From assembly GCA_045643145.1 (NCBI GenBank), contig JAZUKG010000163.1:15347-79346 (forward strand): a stretch of DNA of 64,000 bases. Reading direction: 5' to 3'. Under the pieces are notes generated by a model. The model saw only the letters and a program-made list of their open reading frames with translations. It searched no databases and was not told the DNA's origin. How positions within the stretch are numbered: position 1 is the stretch's first letter; each line of letters starts with the position of its first letter. Of this stretch, positions 36,547-45,760 are shown in pieces. A program made the position numbers and the translations under genes. Source of the stretch: SVFI01 sp045643145 (GTDB taxonomy: Bacteria > Bacillota > Clostridia > Lachnospirales > Lachnospiraceae).

Positions 36547-37434
36547 CTAATAATATGTGCCAAAGACAATTCGGTCAAGTCCGCTATAGTCTTTTTTACA
36601 TTCTACTTCTTTGAATCCGGCCTGTTTCATCAGCTCACAAACCTCTTCTTTTTGATCATATCCGATTTCAAAGAACAGCTTTCCGCCCTTTTTCAAATAG
36701 GTTTGCGACTTTGCGATAATCTCTCTGTAAAACTGAAGGCCATCCTCCATACCGTCAAGGGCAATCACCGGTTCATAATCCTTTACTTCAGGCATCAGAG
36801 TCTGAATCACATCACTTCGTATATACGGCGGATTCGATACCATGATTTCAAACAGGCCATCTTCGCAGTCTATTTGTTTTAATACTTCTAATGCAGCCTC
36901 TGTTTGGTTTTCAAAAGCCTGAAACAGATCGCTTTCCAATAGATAAGCTCGCTTTTTCATAGAAAGCTTTTCTCTGTTTGCATTTGCCACCTCAAGGGCC
37001 TTTGGGGAAATATCAATTCCGATTCCCATGGTATCATTGGAATAATGTAAAAGGCTTAATAAAATGCATCCGCTTCCGGTACATACATCAAGTATTTTCA
37101 TTCCGTCATGAAGATGCGGCATAATCTCTTCTACTAAAAGCTCTGTATCCATTCTCGGAATCAGAACATTTTCATTTACAAAAAAGTCAAGTCCCATAAA
37201 GCACTGCGTTTTTGTCAGATGCTGAAGCGGGATTCTTTTTTTACGAAGCGTCAAAAGCTCCCGATATCTTTGCTCATCCTCTATGGAAACCTCTTTGTCT
37301 GCATCTATCAAAAGCGTACTTCTGCTGCAGCCTGTGACATATTCCAAAAGAAGTCTGGCATCGATATCACTGTCCGGGACATCTCCCTCTGTCAGAAAGT
37401 CCCTGCCGTATTCATATAGTTTACGATATTTCAT
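36547..37434 (-). CDS. prmC: Release factor glutamine methyltransferase
   Basis: Methylates the GGQ glutamine of release factors. 295 residues: N-terminal helical release-factor-binding domain (1-80), SAM site ILDVCTGSGCILLSL near 115, and substrate motif NPPYI near 188. The start ATG follows AGGTGA by 8 bases; a GTG four codons upstream is less likely. It overlaps the DUF1385 stop by 14 bases and precedes its substrate gene prfA. Confidence 0.95.
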   Translation of the reverse strand: MKYRKLYEYGRDFLTEGDVPDSDIDARLLLEYVTGCSRSTLLIDADKEVSIEDEQRYRELLTLRKKRIPLQHLTKTQCFMGLDFFVNENVLIPRMDTELLVEEIMPHLHDGMKILDVCTGSGCILLSLLHYSNDTMGIGIDISPKALEVANANREKLSMKKRAYLLESDLFQAFENQTEAALEVLKQIDCEDGLFEIMVSNPPYIRSDVIQTLMPEVKDYEPVIALDGMEDGLQFYREIIAKSQTYLKKGGKLFFEIGYDQKEEVCELMKQAGFKEVECKKDYSGLDRIVFGTYY

Positions 37435-38473
37435 TCTCTTTTTCACCTAAATCAAACTCTACCATATCGTCTTCTTCTCTGGCGAGAATCTCTGCCATCT
37501 CAGCTACTTCAAGAGCTGTATTTACATCATAATCAAACTCTTCTTTAAAATATGCTTTCCAGTCAAATACTGCTTCAATAGCAGCAATGGCTACACGAAT
37601 CATTTCTTCGTCCGGTTCCTTGGTTGTCAGCTTCTGTAAAAACATTCCCGGTGCTGAAATAATACGAACGAGGATGTTGTTGCTTCTTCCTGCCAATCGG
37701 ATGATTTCATAAGAAATACCTGCAATAACCGGAATCAGAGCCAGACGCACAATCAGTCTCAGTGCAACCTGATCCACACGAATAAAGAAGAACAGAATAA
37801 TGCTGACCAACATAACAAAGAGTAAAAAGCTGGTTCCGCATCTTTTATGCTGTCTGGAACTCTTCTTTACGTTCTCAACGGTCAAAAGCTTACCTTTTTC
37901 CAGGCAGTTAATGCATTTATGTTCTGCTCCGTGATACTGATATACTCTTCTGATATCCTTCATACATCCGATGGCTACTACATATAACAGAAAGATAGCC
38001 AGTCTTAATACACCTTCAAATAAAGCCAGCAAAGTTTCGTTTGCTACCATTTTGCTCAGATACTCAGAAATAAAATATGGCAGGAGCATAAAAAATCCGA
38101 TCGCCATAAGAACAGATAAAAATACGGTAAAGCCGGATACCACGCTTTCTGTCTTTTCTCCAAAAAGTTTTACCAGCATACGGTCAAACCAGGTATCTTC
38201 TCCGTCTTCATCCTCAAAATATTCTGCTGAATAGTTAAGGCAGCGAATTCCTAAAATCATGGAATCCAAAAAGTTGAATACGCCTCGAATAAAAGGAAGC
38301 TGAGTTATCTTGCTCTTGGAACCTTTTCCGACATACTCTTCTACTTTAACTACAATTTTTCCGTTAGGTTTTCTTACTGCTACGGCAAAGCTGTCTTTGT
38401 TTTTCATCATAATGCCTTCTAAAACGGCCTGTCCGCCTATTCCGCAGTAATGATCACTTTTTTTACTTTTCAT
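37421..38473 (-). CDS. DUF1385 membrane protein
   Basis: A 350-residue protein whose start GIGGQAVLEGIMMKN is the DUF1385 signature. Four to five membrane spans lie at about 108-245, with the family motif YQYHGAEHKCINCLE near 180 (His/Cys). DUF1385 genes are often found between rpmE and prmC-prfA in Firmicutes, as here, but the role is unknown. AAAAAGG ribosome site. An acidic tail overlaps the prmC start. Confidence 0.9.
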   Translation of the reverse strand: MKSKKSDHYCGIGGQAVLEGIMMKNKDSFAVAVRKPNGKIVVKVEEYVGKGSKSKITQLPFIRGVFNFLDSMILGIRCLNYSAEYFEDEDGEDTWFDRMLVKLFGEKTESVVSGFTVFLSVLMAIGFFMLLPYFISEYLSKMVANETLLALFEGVLRLAIFLLYVVAIGCMKDIRRVYQYHGAEHKCINCLEKGKLLTVENVKKSSRQHKRCGTSFLLFVMLVSIILFFFIRVDQVALRLIVRLALIPVIAGISYEIIRLAGRSNNILVRIISAPGMFLQKLTTKEPDEEMIRVAIAAIEAVFDWKAYFKEEFDYDVNTALEVAEMAEILAREEDDMVEFDLGEKENEIS

Positions 38474-38532
38474 ATATATCCTTTTTCTATTCTGAATGAA
38501 TATTTATAGTATTCAATATTTGTTTTTACAAG

Positions 38533-38566
38533 AGAAAAAAAGGTTGAGATATGAATCTCAACCTCA
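38533..38566 (-). terminator. Terminator of rpmE
   Basis: Minus strand stem AGGTTGAGAT / ATCTCAACCT with a 4-base loop, followed by seven T. It lies just after the rpmE stop and separates it from DUF1385. Confidence 0.9.
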
Positions 38567-38575
38567 TGTGTCATA

Positions 38576-38776
38576 TTATTTAAGACCGTATTTCTTATTG
38601 AATTTCTCAATACGTCCATCAGCTCTGGCTGTCTTCTGCTGTCCTGTGTAGAATGAATGACACTTTGAACAAATTTCTACGTGGATGCTTTCCTTTGTAG
38701 ATCCTGTTACGAATGTGTTACCACAGTTACATGTTACAGTTGCCTGATAATAATTTGGATGTAATCCTTCTTTCAT
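38576..38776 (-). CDS. rpmE: Ribosomal protein bL31, zinc-binding form
   Basis: A 66-residue large-subunit protein. It has the zinc-binding set Cys16-x-Cys18 and Cys36-x-x-Cys39, so it is the C+ form. The start MKEGLHPNYY follows AGAGGTGA; the longer frame is not needed. It has its own promoter, a leader of about 80 bases and a strong terminator. Confidence 0.97.
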   Translation of the reverse strand: MKEGLHPNYYQATVTCNCGNTFVTGSTKESIHVEICSKCHSFYTGQQKTARADGRIEKFNKKYGLK

Positions 38777-38870
38777 TTTTTTCACCTCTTTTATAAATTT
38801 GGACTGTATTTCTTTGAACACAGCCACTTCCTACGTGTTCACAGTCTGTCCGTGGACAAACAGCTTTATA
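38777..38870 (-). promoter_or_regulatory. Possible structured rpmE leader
   Basis: Between the promoter and the rpmE start. The minus strand contains TTTGTCCACGGACAGA and TGTGAACACGTAGG, which can form short hairpins. Autoregulatory L31 leaders are known in Firmicutes, but a match was not tested. Confidence 0.35.
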
Positions 38871-38899
38871 ATTGTAGCATAGGGATATTGCCTTGGCAA
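38871..38899 (-). promoter_or_regulatory. Predicted rpmE promoter
   Basis: Minus strand TTGCCA, 17 bases, TACAAT, lying just after the rho stop codon. Confidence 0.7.
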
Positions 38900-38908
38900 G
38901 ACTTTTTC

Positions 38909-40201
38909 TTATAAAAATCTCATTTTTTCTACGGTCTGAACAAATTCCTTGTTGTTTTTTGTACGAACAAACATATCCAGTATCTTTTCTACTGCTTCAT
39001 CCGATTTCAAACCATTCAAAGCACGGCGAATAATATTGATGGCACGAACCTCATCCTCCTCGAGTAAAAGGTCTTCTCTTCTGGTTCCTGACTTTGGAAT
39101 ATCGATAGCCGGGAATACTCTCTTTTCGGAAAGCTTTCTGTCCAATACCATTTCCATGTTACCGGTACCTTTAAATTCCTCATATACTACATCATCCATT
39201 TTAGAACCGGTTTCTACCAGTGCAGTAGCCAAAATCGTCAAGCTGCCGCCCTCACGCATATTTCTGGCTGCACCAAAGAATCTCTTTGGCATATGAAGAG
39301 CTGCCGGATCCAAACCACCGGAAAGAGTTCTTCCACTTGGCGGAACAGTAAGGTTGTAGGCTCTGGTAAGTCTGGTAATACTGTCAAGAAGAATGGTAAC
39401 ATCCTGCTTTTGCTCTACGAGTCTTTTGGCTCTTTCGATTACCATTTCAGATACTCTCTTGTGATGCTCCGGAAGTTCATCAAAGGTAGAATAGATTACT
39501 TCTACATTCGGTCCTTCAATGGCTTCTCTGATATCGGTTACTTCTTCCGGTCTTTCATCGATTAACAAAATAATCAGATGCATTTTCGGATTGTTGATTT
39601 TAATAGATTTGGCTACTTCCTTTAATAAGGTAGTCTTTCCTGCCTTGGGCGGAGATACAATCATACCACGCTGGCCCTTACCTACCGGGCTTAATAAATC
39701 CATGATACGCATAGCCACTGAGCATCCCGGTGTCTCCATACGCAGTCTTTCATCCGGGAAAATAGGTGTCAAGTCCTCGAAATTTTTACGCTTTTCAATT
39801 TCTGCCGGATGCAGTCCGTTAATTTTCTTTACATATAATAAAGCACTGAACTTTTCACCCTGTGTTTTTACTCTGGTATTTCCTTTGATAATATCACCGG
39901 TTTTTAACCCGAACTTACGGATCTGACTCGGTGCCACATATACATCATTTTCACCCGGAAGATAATTTTCACAGCGAATAAATCCGTATCCGTCCGGCAT
40001 TACCTCTAAAATACCGCCGGCCTCAATACCGCTGTCTAAATCTGAAGTCAGCTTCTCCGGACTGATTTTACTTTTTTCATCTTCTTCAAGCATGGCATCA
40101 ATCACCTCTGCCTTTTTCATAGCAGATACACCTTTGATTCCTCTTGATTTCGCAATTTCTTTTAAATCACTAAGAGCAAGTGTTTCATACTTTTCTCTCA
40201 T
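38909..40201 (-). CDS. rho: Transcription termination factor Rho
   Basis: Hexameric RNA helicase that ends transcription. 430 residues: an N-terminal Rho_N helical part (residues 1-45, ALSDLKEIAKSRG), cold-shock RNA-binding domain (GYGFIRCENYLPG near 70), Walker A PPKAGKTTLLKE near 185, Walker B-type ILLDSITRLTRAYN near 270, and Q/R-loop segments. The start MREKYETL follows GGAGG; the upstream Met is less likely. Upstream of rpmE, the usual order. Confidence 0.97.
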   Translation of the reverse strand: MREKYETLALSDLKEIAKSRGIKGVSAMKKAEVIDAMLEEDEKSKISPEKLTSDLDSGIEAGGILEVMPDGYGFIRCENYLPGENDVYVAPSQIRKFGLKTGDIIKGNTRVKTQGEKFSALLYVKKINGLHPAEIEKRKNFEDLTPIFPDERLRMETPGCSVAMRIMDLLSPVGKGQRGMIVSPPKAGKTTLLKEVAKSIKINNPKMHLIILLIDERPEEVTDIREAIEGPNVEVIYSTFDELPEHHKRVSEMVIERAKRLVEQKQDVTILLDSITRLTRAYNLTVPPSGRTLSGGLDPAALHMPKRFFGAARNMREGGSLTILATALVETGSKMDDVVYEEFKGTGNMEMVLDRKLSEKRVFPAIDIPKSGTRREDLLLEEDEVRAINIIRRALNGLKSDEAVEKILDMFVRTKNNKEFVQTVEKMRFL

Positions 40202-40233
40202 AGATACCTCCATTTACCATATTAAATTATATT

Positions 40234-40328
40234 CACGGAAAAAGTTCTCATCGACTGATTCTCAGAAATAATTGATTTGTAGATAAAACTGATTTGCATA
40301 CTTAGTATAATCGGTTTTATTTTCCGTG
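40234..40328. repeat. Spaced inverted repeat in the rho/malic enzyme divergent region
   Basis: CACGGAAAA (40234-40242) and TTTTCCGTG (40320-40328), separated by 77 AT-rich bases. It sits in the 40202-40460 gap between divergent genes, where an operator or looped site is possible. Otherwise the gap holds only the malic enzyme promoter. Confidence 0.45.
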
Positions 40329-40373
40329 TAAAGTGTAAAAAACGGATATTTCATAAAAAATGCCTTTGCAGCA

Positions 40374-40402
40374 TTGCCACGTTTTCAAAGTTGGTATATT
40401 AT
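40374..40402 (+). promoter_or_regulatory. Predicted malic enzyme promoter
   Basis: TTGCCA, 17 bases, TATTAT; start codon about 58 bases downstream. Confidence 0.65.
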
Positions 40403-40460
40403 GATGTATGGAAATAAAATCACTTATTTATAGTAATAAGCATAGAAAGGAAAGAAAAAA

Positions 40461-41609
40461 ATGACAACAAACGAAAAAGCTTTACAGCTTCATGAAGAAT
40501 GGCAGGGAAAACTTGATACTGTTTCAAAGGTAGCAGTAAAAACCAGAGAAGCATTATCATTAGCATACACACCGGGTGTTGCTGAACCATGTAAGGTAAT
40601 TGCTGAGGACAAAGAAGCTGCTTATAAATATACAATGAAAGCAAATACTGTAGCTGTTATCTCTGACGGTAGTGCAGTATTAGGTTTAGGAAACATCGGA
40701 GCACATGCTGCTATGCCTGTTATGGAAGGTAAATGTGTTCTTTTCAAGGAATTCGCTGGTGTAAACGCTGTTCCGATTTGTTTAGATACTCAGGATACAG
40801 AAGAAATCATCAAGGCTGTAACCTATCTCGCACCAAACTACGGCGGAATCAACTTAGAAGACATCAGCGCTCCTCGTTGTTTTGAAATTGAAACCAGATT
40901 AAAAGAAACTTTAGATATTCCTGTATTCCATGATGACCAGCACGGTACTGCTATCGTAGTATTAGCAGGTATCATCAACAGTTTGAAAATTGTTGGTAAA
41001 GACAAAGCTGATTGTAAGGTTGTTATCAACGGTGCAGGTAGTGCCGGAATCGCAATCGCTAAATTATTAATGCGCTACGGTTTCAAGAATGTATTACTTT
41101 GTGACAGTGTTGGTATCGTTGCAAAGAGCAGAGAAAAATTAAACTGGGCAAAACAGGAAATGGCTGAAATTTCCAACCCAAACAACGAAGAAGGTACATT
41201 AAAGGATGCTGTAAAGAATGCTGACATCTTTGTTGGTGTTTCTGCTCCCGGTGTATTAACAGAAGAAATGGTTCAGACTATGAATAAAGATGCCATCATC
41301 TTTGCTCTGGCTAATCCGGTTCCGGAAATCATGCCTGATGTAGCAAAGAAAGCCGGTGCCAGAATCGTTGGTACAGGACGTTCTGATTTCCCTAACCAGG
41401 TTAACAACGTAGTTGCATTCCCTGGAATCTTTAAGGGTGCTTTAGAAGGCAGAGCAAAACAGATCACAGAAGACATGAAGTTAGCAGCTGCTATCGCTAT
41501 TGCTAGTTTAGTTCCGGAAAACGAATTAAACGAAGACAATATCATGCCTGAAGCTTTCAATCCTCAGGTAGCTGATTTAGTAGCCCAGGCTGTTAAGTCA
41601 AACATCTAA
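40461..41609 (+). CDS. NAD(P)-dependent malic enzyme
   Basis: Oxidative decarboxylation of malate to pyruvate. A 382-residue short bacterial malic enzyme. The N-domain has SLAYTPGVAEPCK near 35, the metal/substrate region FHDDQHGTAIVVLAG near 155, and the Rossmann motif VINGAGSAGIAIAKLL near 190. NAD versus NADP use is not clear. Strong AGAAAGGAAAG site. The biased codon use suggests high expression. The next gene begins one base after its stop. Confidence 0.95.
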   Translation: MTTNEKALQLHEEWQGKLDTVSKVAVKTREALSLAYTPGVAEPCKVIAEDKEAAYKYTMKANTVAVISDGSAVLGLGNIGAHAAMPVMEGKCVLFKEFAGVNAVPICLDTQDTEEIIKAVTYLAPNYGGINLEDISAPRCFEIETRLKETLDIPVFHDDQHGTAIVVLAGIINSLKIVGKDKADCKVVINGAGSAGIAIAKLLMRYGFKNVLLCDSVGIVAKSREKLNWAKQEMAEISNPNNEEGTLKDAVKNADIFVGVSAPGVLTEEMVQTMNKDAIIFALANPVPEIMPDVAKKAGARIVGTGRSDFPNQVNNVVAFPGIFKGALEGRAKQITEDMKLAAAIAIASLVPENELNEDNIMPEAFNPQVADLVAQAVKSNI

Positions 41610-41610
41610 T

Positions 41611-42585
41611 ATGAGCAAACTTTCAATTGAAGAACAAATTAAAGAAGAGAGGGCTGATAAACCATATCAGTCCCTCAGTTCTTTTCTAAAAAAAGAATAC
41701 GGTGAAAAGATTTTTAAAATCTCATTGGATGGCGGATTTACCTGCCCGAACAGAGATGGTCTGATAGGTCATGAAGGCTGCATCTTCTGTTCTGAAGGCG
41801 GCAGTGGTGAATTCGCCACTTTAACAACTGACGACGAATCCGATATTCATGATCAGATTATGACTGCTATCAGCAAATTCGGTTCTAAAAATACAGGCAG
41901 TAAATATATTGCATATTTTCAGGCCTATACCAATACCTACGGAAAGCCGGAGCATTTATATAAGCTCTATCGCGGTGCTCTGACTCATCCGCTTATCAAA
42001 GGGATTTCCATCGGTACCAGACCGGATTGTCTCGGCCCGGAGGTTTTGGAAGTACTAAGAAGAGTCAAACAGGAATTCAGTGATAAATTCATCTGGGTAG
42101 AACTCGGTCTCCAGACGATTCACGAGTCTACTGCTAAATTTATCAGGCGTGGCTATTCTCTCAGTGTTTTCGATGAAGCAGTCACAAATCTTCATGCACT
42201 TTCCATTCCGATTATCGTACATATGATACTGGGACTTCCCGGTGAAACGGATGAAATGGTACTGCAAACCGTATCACACCTAAATAAAAGCAAAGTGTTT
42301 GGAGTCAAGCTTCAGCTTTTGCATATTTTAAAAAATACAGATTTGGAAAAGCTCTACCTGAACGGAAAAATCGAATGTCTGACCAAGGAGCATTATATTG
42401 ATTTACTCATTCAATGTATTGATCATTTGGATCCGAATATCGTGCTTCACCGCGTGACCGGTGACGGAGCCAAAGATTTATTAATCGCCCCGGAATACAG
42501 TCTGTATAAATGGGATATGTTAAACAGCCTGCATAGGGAAATGCGTACCCATGGTCACTATCAGGGCAGACTTTTCAATGAGTAA
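41611..42585 (+). CDS. Radical SAM protein, TIGR01212/YhcC family
   Basis: A 324-residue radical SAM enzyme. The [4Fe-4S] Cys cluster lies in FTCPNRDGLIGHEGCIFCSEG at about 44-64 (seen in part; Cys-x8-10-Cys-x2-Cys spacing of the YhcC/YtqA group). GLQTIHESTAKFIRRGYS near 170 is a further family motif. A role in tRNA modification has been suggested for relatives. It starts one base after the malic enzyme stop with no good ribosome site, so translation may be coupled. Confidence 0.88.
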   Translation: MSKLSIEEQIKEERADKPYQSLSSFLKKEYGEKIFKISLDGGFTCPNRDGLIGHEGCIFCSEGGSGEFATLTTDDESDIHDQIMTAISKFGSKNTGSKYIAYFQAYTNTYGKPEHLYKLYRGALTHPLIKGISIGTRPDCLGPEVLEVLRRVKQEFSDKFIWVELGLQTIHESTAKFIRRGYSLSVFDEAVTNLHALSIPIIVHMILGLPGETDEMVLQTVSHLNKSKVFGVKLQLLHILKNTDLEKLYLNGKIECLTKEHYIDLLIQCIDHLDPNIVLHRVTGDGAKDLLIAPEYSLYKWDMLNSLHREMRTHGHYQGRLFNE

Positions 42586-42607
42586 CTGACAAATAAGGAA
42601 ACAAACT

Positions 42608-43123
42608 ATGAATCAAGATTTTTTAATTCTCTACAAGTTAATTGTTTTGTACATGCTGGACCGCGTGGATTTTCCTCTGACGCGTACACAGATTACAGAA
42701 TTTATTTTGGAAAAAGAATATACCACTTACTTAAATCTGCAGGCAGCCATTTCACAGCTCGTAGAAGGAAATATGATTACCGAAAAAACAATTCGTAATC
42801 GAACCCTTTTATCTCTGACGGAAGAAGGCTTATCTACTCTATCCTTTTTTTCCAATCGTATTTCTGATGAAATCAAGCAGGAAATTGATGCATATTTGCA
42901 GGAACGTGCCTATGATTTAAAAGAAGAAGTTTCTGTAACCGGCGAGTACTACAAATCAACAGAAGGTGACTACAAGGCTCATTTAATCGCCAAGGAAAAA
43001 GGCTCCTCTCTCATCGAGCTGACCTTATCACTTCCAAGCGAAGAAATCGCCGCTTCTGTTTGTCAGAACTGGGAAAAGAAGAATCAGGAAGTCTATCAGA
43101 AAATAATAGAGCAGCTACTCTAG
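42608..43123 (+). CDS. DUF4364 family protein
   Basis: A 171-residue protein of the clostridial DUF4364 family. Residues 5-75 look like a winged helix (LTRTQITEFILEKEYTTYL ... SQLVEGNMITEK) and the rest is a small alpha/beta domain, so a DNA-binding regulator is possible. Weak ribosome site AAGGAAA. Its last codons and stop lie in a hairpin shared with the convergent phosphodiesterase gene. Confidence 0.85.
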   Translation: MNQDFLILYKLIVLYMLDRVDFPLTRTQITEFILEKEYTTYLNLQAAISQLVEGNMITEKTIRNRTLLSLTEEGLSTLSFFSNRISDEIKQEIDAYLQERAYDLKEEVSVTGEYYKSTEGDYKAHLIAKEKGSSLIELTLSLPSEEIAASVCQNWEKKNQEVYQKIIEQLL

Positions 43124-43137
43124 TAGCTGCTCTTTTA
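43108..43137. terminator. Terminator hairpin coding both C-termini
   Basis: AGAGCAGCTAC / GTAGCTGCTCT (11 bp) with loop TCTA, then TTTT on the plus strand. It holds the stop codons of both convergent genes: plus ends Glu-Gln-Leu-Leu, minus ends Glu-Gln-Leu-Leu-Glu. Confidence 0.85.
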
Positions 43138-44446
43138 CTTTACCATCTCTGTTATTTTCATTAAGTTTTATATTCATGATTTTTGCAATCGTCGGTCCTT
43201 CATCCCAGAGATACATTTTATCAACCTCGGCATTTTCTTTTACTCCGTATCCCGTCATCATAAAGAAGGTTTCATATTCCGGCTGATCCGGTAAATATCC
43301 ATGCGTAGCCTTCATGGCATGTCCCTGACAATCCTCTACTTTTTCAAATGGCTGATTCCATTCGTTTTGGAAGTAATAGCCCGGCTTTGCTTCCAGCATA
43401 CAGATACAGTTTGGATCTGCACCCAGTGCACCGGCTTCTTTTCTCAAATAAATTTTATACACTGCTTCTTTTGGCATTTTTAAAAGCGTTTCTTTTAATG
43501 GTTTAAGGAGCATTTCTTTCTGTTCTTTATTAGCATCCGCTAACTGTTTTTTCATTCTCTTTGATGCATAAATATAACAGCTTCCGTCGCAGTGCTGCGC
43601 TACAAAATCATACTTTAACGGATTGTCCTCCCTGGCAAACAATCCCGCTTGTTTTAAATAATAATTTGGATATACAATCGTATGGGTATCCATCTGACAA
43701 TGATCCCCCAAAACTACAATCGTAGTTTTATCCATGTCGCCGGTTTGACAGAGCGCTTCATATAGCATTCCCAGTCTGTCATCCAGCCTGCGCATAGCCA
43801 GATCAATCTCAACTCCATCCAGTCCAAAATTGTGTCTGTGGGTATCCACATCCGTAAAATGCACCATAAGCAAATCCGGATTGTACTGATGAATCGTATG
43901 CACAGCGCTATGCACTACAAAATCATCGAGATTTGGCTGATTAATTCCATCCATAATAGAACCGTATCGTTTTAATAAATCTATTTGGTATCGAATCGGT
44001 CCGCTGGTTGCTGAAACCATAACCTGATTCTGCCATTTTCTGTTTGCAAAAATTTCCGGTACACAATAATCAATACTGCTTCTGGCAGTTACCGGCCAAA
44101 GAAGAGCTGCCGTCTTCCATCCTGCTTTTTTTGCCTGGTCATATATCGTTTCTGCCTTGATTGCCTTTCTAAACCAGAACCAGTCCTCTTTTTCTCTCTG
44201 AGGCTGCAATTTAATATTGTTAATAATTCCGTGTCCCGCCGGCTTTAATCCTGTCACAATCGATGTATGTGCCGGATAGGTAATCGAAGGATACACACTT
44301 TGTACATGATCGCACACCGCGGCCTTTTCACGTATTTTAGAAAAATTGGGCATGGCCTTTAGTTTTTCCAAATCTCTTTGCCCTACCGCATCAAAGGATA
44401 TCATTACCATTCTTTGATTTTTTAACTTTTTTACTCTTTGATCCAT
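43115..44446 (-). CDS. Alkaline-phosphatase-superfamily phosphodiesterase (nucleotide pyrophosphatase type)
   Basis: A 443-residue metal-dependent hydrolase of the type I phosphodiesterase/nucleotide pyrophosphatase group. Metal Asp is in VMISFDAVG near 17, the nucleophile Thr in ITYPAHTSIVTG near 62, and further metal ligands in HFTDVDTHRHNFG near 200 and VVLGDHCQMD near 248. No signal peptide, so it is likely cytosolic. Substrate unknown. AGGAG ribosome site. It overlaps the rarA stop by 16 bases. Confidence 0.87.
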   Translation of the reverse strand: MDQRVKKLKNQRMVMISFDAVGQRDLEKLKAMPNFSKIREKAAVCDHVQSVYPSITYPAHTSIVTGLKPAGHGIINNIKLQPQREKEDWFWFRKAIKAETIYDQAKKAGWKTAALLWPVTARSSIDYCVPEIFANRKWQNQVMVSATSGPIRYQIDLLKRYGSIMDGINQPNLDDFVVHSAVHTIHQYNPDLLMVHFTDVDTHRHNFGLDGVEIDLAMRRLDDRLGMLYEALCQTGDMDKTTIVVLGDHCQMDTHTIVYPNYYLKQAGLFAREDNPLKYDFVAQHCDGSCYIYASKRMKKQLADANKEQKEMLLKPLKETLLKMPKEAVYKIYLRKEAGALGADPNCICMLEAKPGYYFQNEWNQPFEKVEDCQGHAMKATHGYLPDQPEYETFFMMTGYGVKENAEVDKMYLWDEGPTIAKIMNIKLNENNRDGKVKEQLLE

Positions 44447-45747
44447 GATAAGTACTCCTGTACTGTCTTTTCATATCCGTTCTCACTCGGTTCGTAGAAT
44501 CTTTCTCCTACCAGTTCATCCGGCAAATACTGCTGCTCCACATAATGTTTTGGATAAGAATGAGCATATTTATATCCCACTCCGTGTCCGAGCTTTTCTG
44601 CGCCCTTGTAATGCGCATCCATTAAATGAGTCGGTATCTTTAAGTTGCCGGTTCGTTTTACTGTATCTAATGCCTTAAAAACGGCCTCACAGCTACTGTT
44701 ACTCTTGGGCGCTGTAGCCACATAAACTGCCGCATGAGATAAGATAATCTGGGCTTCCGGCATACCGATTCTCTCTACTGCCAAAGCAGCACTAACTGCT
44801 ACATTCAACGCATTCGGATCTGCCATTCCGACATCCTCAGAAGCACATATCATAATACGTCTGGCAATAAAGGTAACGCTCTCTCCTGCATAAAGCATTT
44901 TGGCCAGATAGTAAACCGCGCCGTCCGGATCGGAACCTCGCATACTTTTGATAAAAGCCGAAATATTATCATAATGATTGTCCCCGGATTTATCGTATTT
45001 TACTACTCTTTTTTGAATACATTCACTCGCCACATCGAGAGTGATATGAATCTTTCCGTCTTCTGAACGTGGTGTGGTCATTACACCAATCTCTATCGCA
45101 TTCAATGCATGTCTGGCATCTCCGCCGGAAATATCCGCCAAAAATTCCAGGGCATCTTCTTCAATCACTGCCTCATATCCGCCCAGACCCTTTTCCTTGT
45201 CTGATACGGCCCTTTGCAACAGATTCTTAATGTCCTCTTTTTCCAAAGGCTTCAGTTCAAAAATAATGGAACGGGATAACAGAGCTCCGTTTACCTCAAA
45301 ATAAGGATTTTCTGTCGTCGCACCAATTAGTACCAAAGTGCCATCCTCTACAAACGGCAAAAGATAGTCCTGCTGTCCCTTATTAAAACGATGAATTTCG
45401 TCGATGAAAAGTATCGTCTTTTGCTGATACATACCCATGGTATCCTTTGCCTTGGCTACTACTTCCTCCATATCCTTTTTACCGGCAATGGTAGCATTGA
45501 TTTGGGTAAAGCTGGCCTTGGTCGTATTGGCAATCACCTTGGCTATGGTCGTCTTTCCGGTACCCGGAGGACCATAGAAAATAAGCGAGCTGAGCTTGTC
45601 AGCTTTGATTGCTCTGTAAAGGAGTTTGTCCTCTCCCAATATGTGCTTTTGACCTACAATCTCATCCAGAGTCGTCGGTCTGAGCCTGGCTGCCAGGGGC
45701 GATTCCTTCTCCATGGCATTTTCTCTCATATACTGAAATAAATCCAT
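44431..45747 (-). CDS. rarA: Replication-associated recombination protein A
   Basis: AAA+ ATPase (MgsA/RarA) acting at stalled replication forks. 438 residues: RPTTLDEIVGQKHILG near 20, Walker A YGPPGTGKTTIAK near 52, Walker B ILFIDEIHRFN near 108, and C-terminal MgsA domain with AVYVATAPKSNS near 330. The start MDLFQYM has AAAGGAAA upstream. It follows the TIGR03915 gene by 13 bases. Confidence 0.94.
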   Translation of the reverse strand: MDLFQYMRENAMEKESPLAARLRPTTLDEIVGQKHILGEDKLLYRAIKADKLSSLIFYGPPGTGKTTIAKVIANTTKASFTQINATIAGKKDMEEVVAKAKDTMGMYQQKTILFIDEIHRFNKGQQDYLLPFVEDGTLVLIGATTENPYFEVNGALLSRSIIFELKPLEKEDIKNLLQRAVSDKEKGLGGYEAVIEEDALEFLADISGGDARHALNAIEIGVMTTPRSEDGKIHITLDVASECIQKRVVKYDKSGDNHYDNISAFIKSMRGSDPDGAVYYLAKMLYAGESVTFIARRIMICASEDVGMADPNALNVAVSAALAVERIGMPEAQIILSHAAVYVATAPKSNSSCEAVFKALDTVKRTGNLKIPTHLMDAHYKGAEKLGHGVGYKYAHSYPKHYVEQQYLPDELVGERFYEPSENGYEKTVQEYLSWIKE

Positions 45748-45760
45748 TTCTAGTTTCCTT

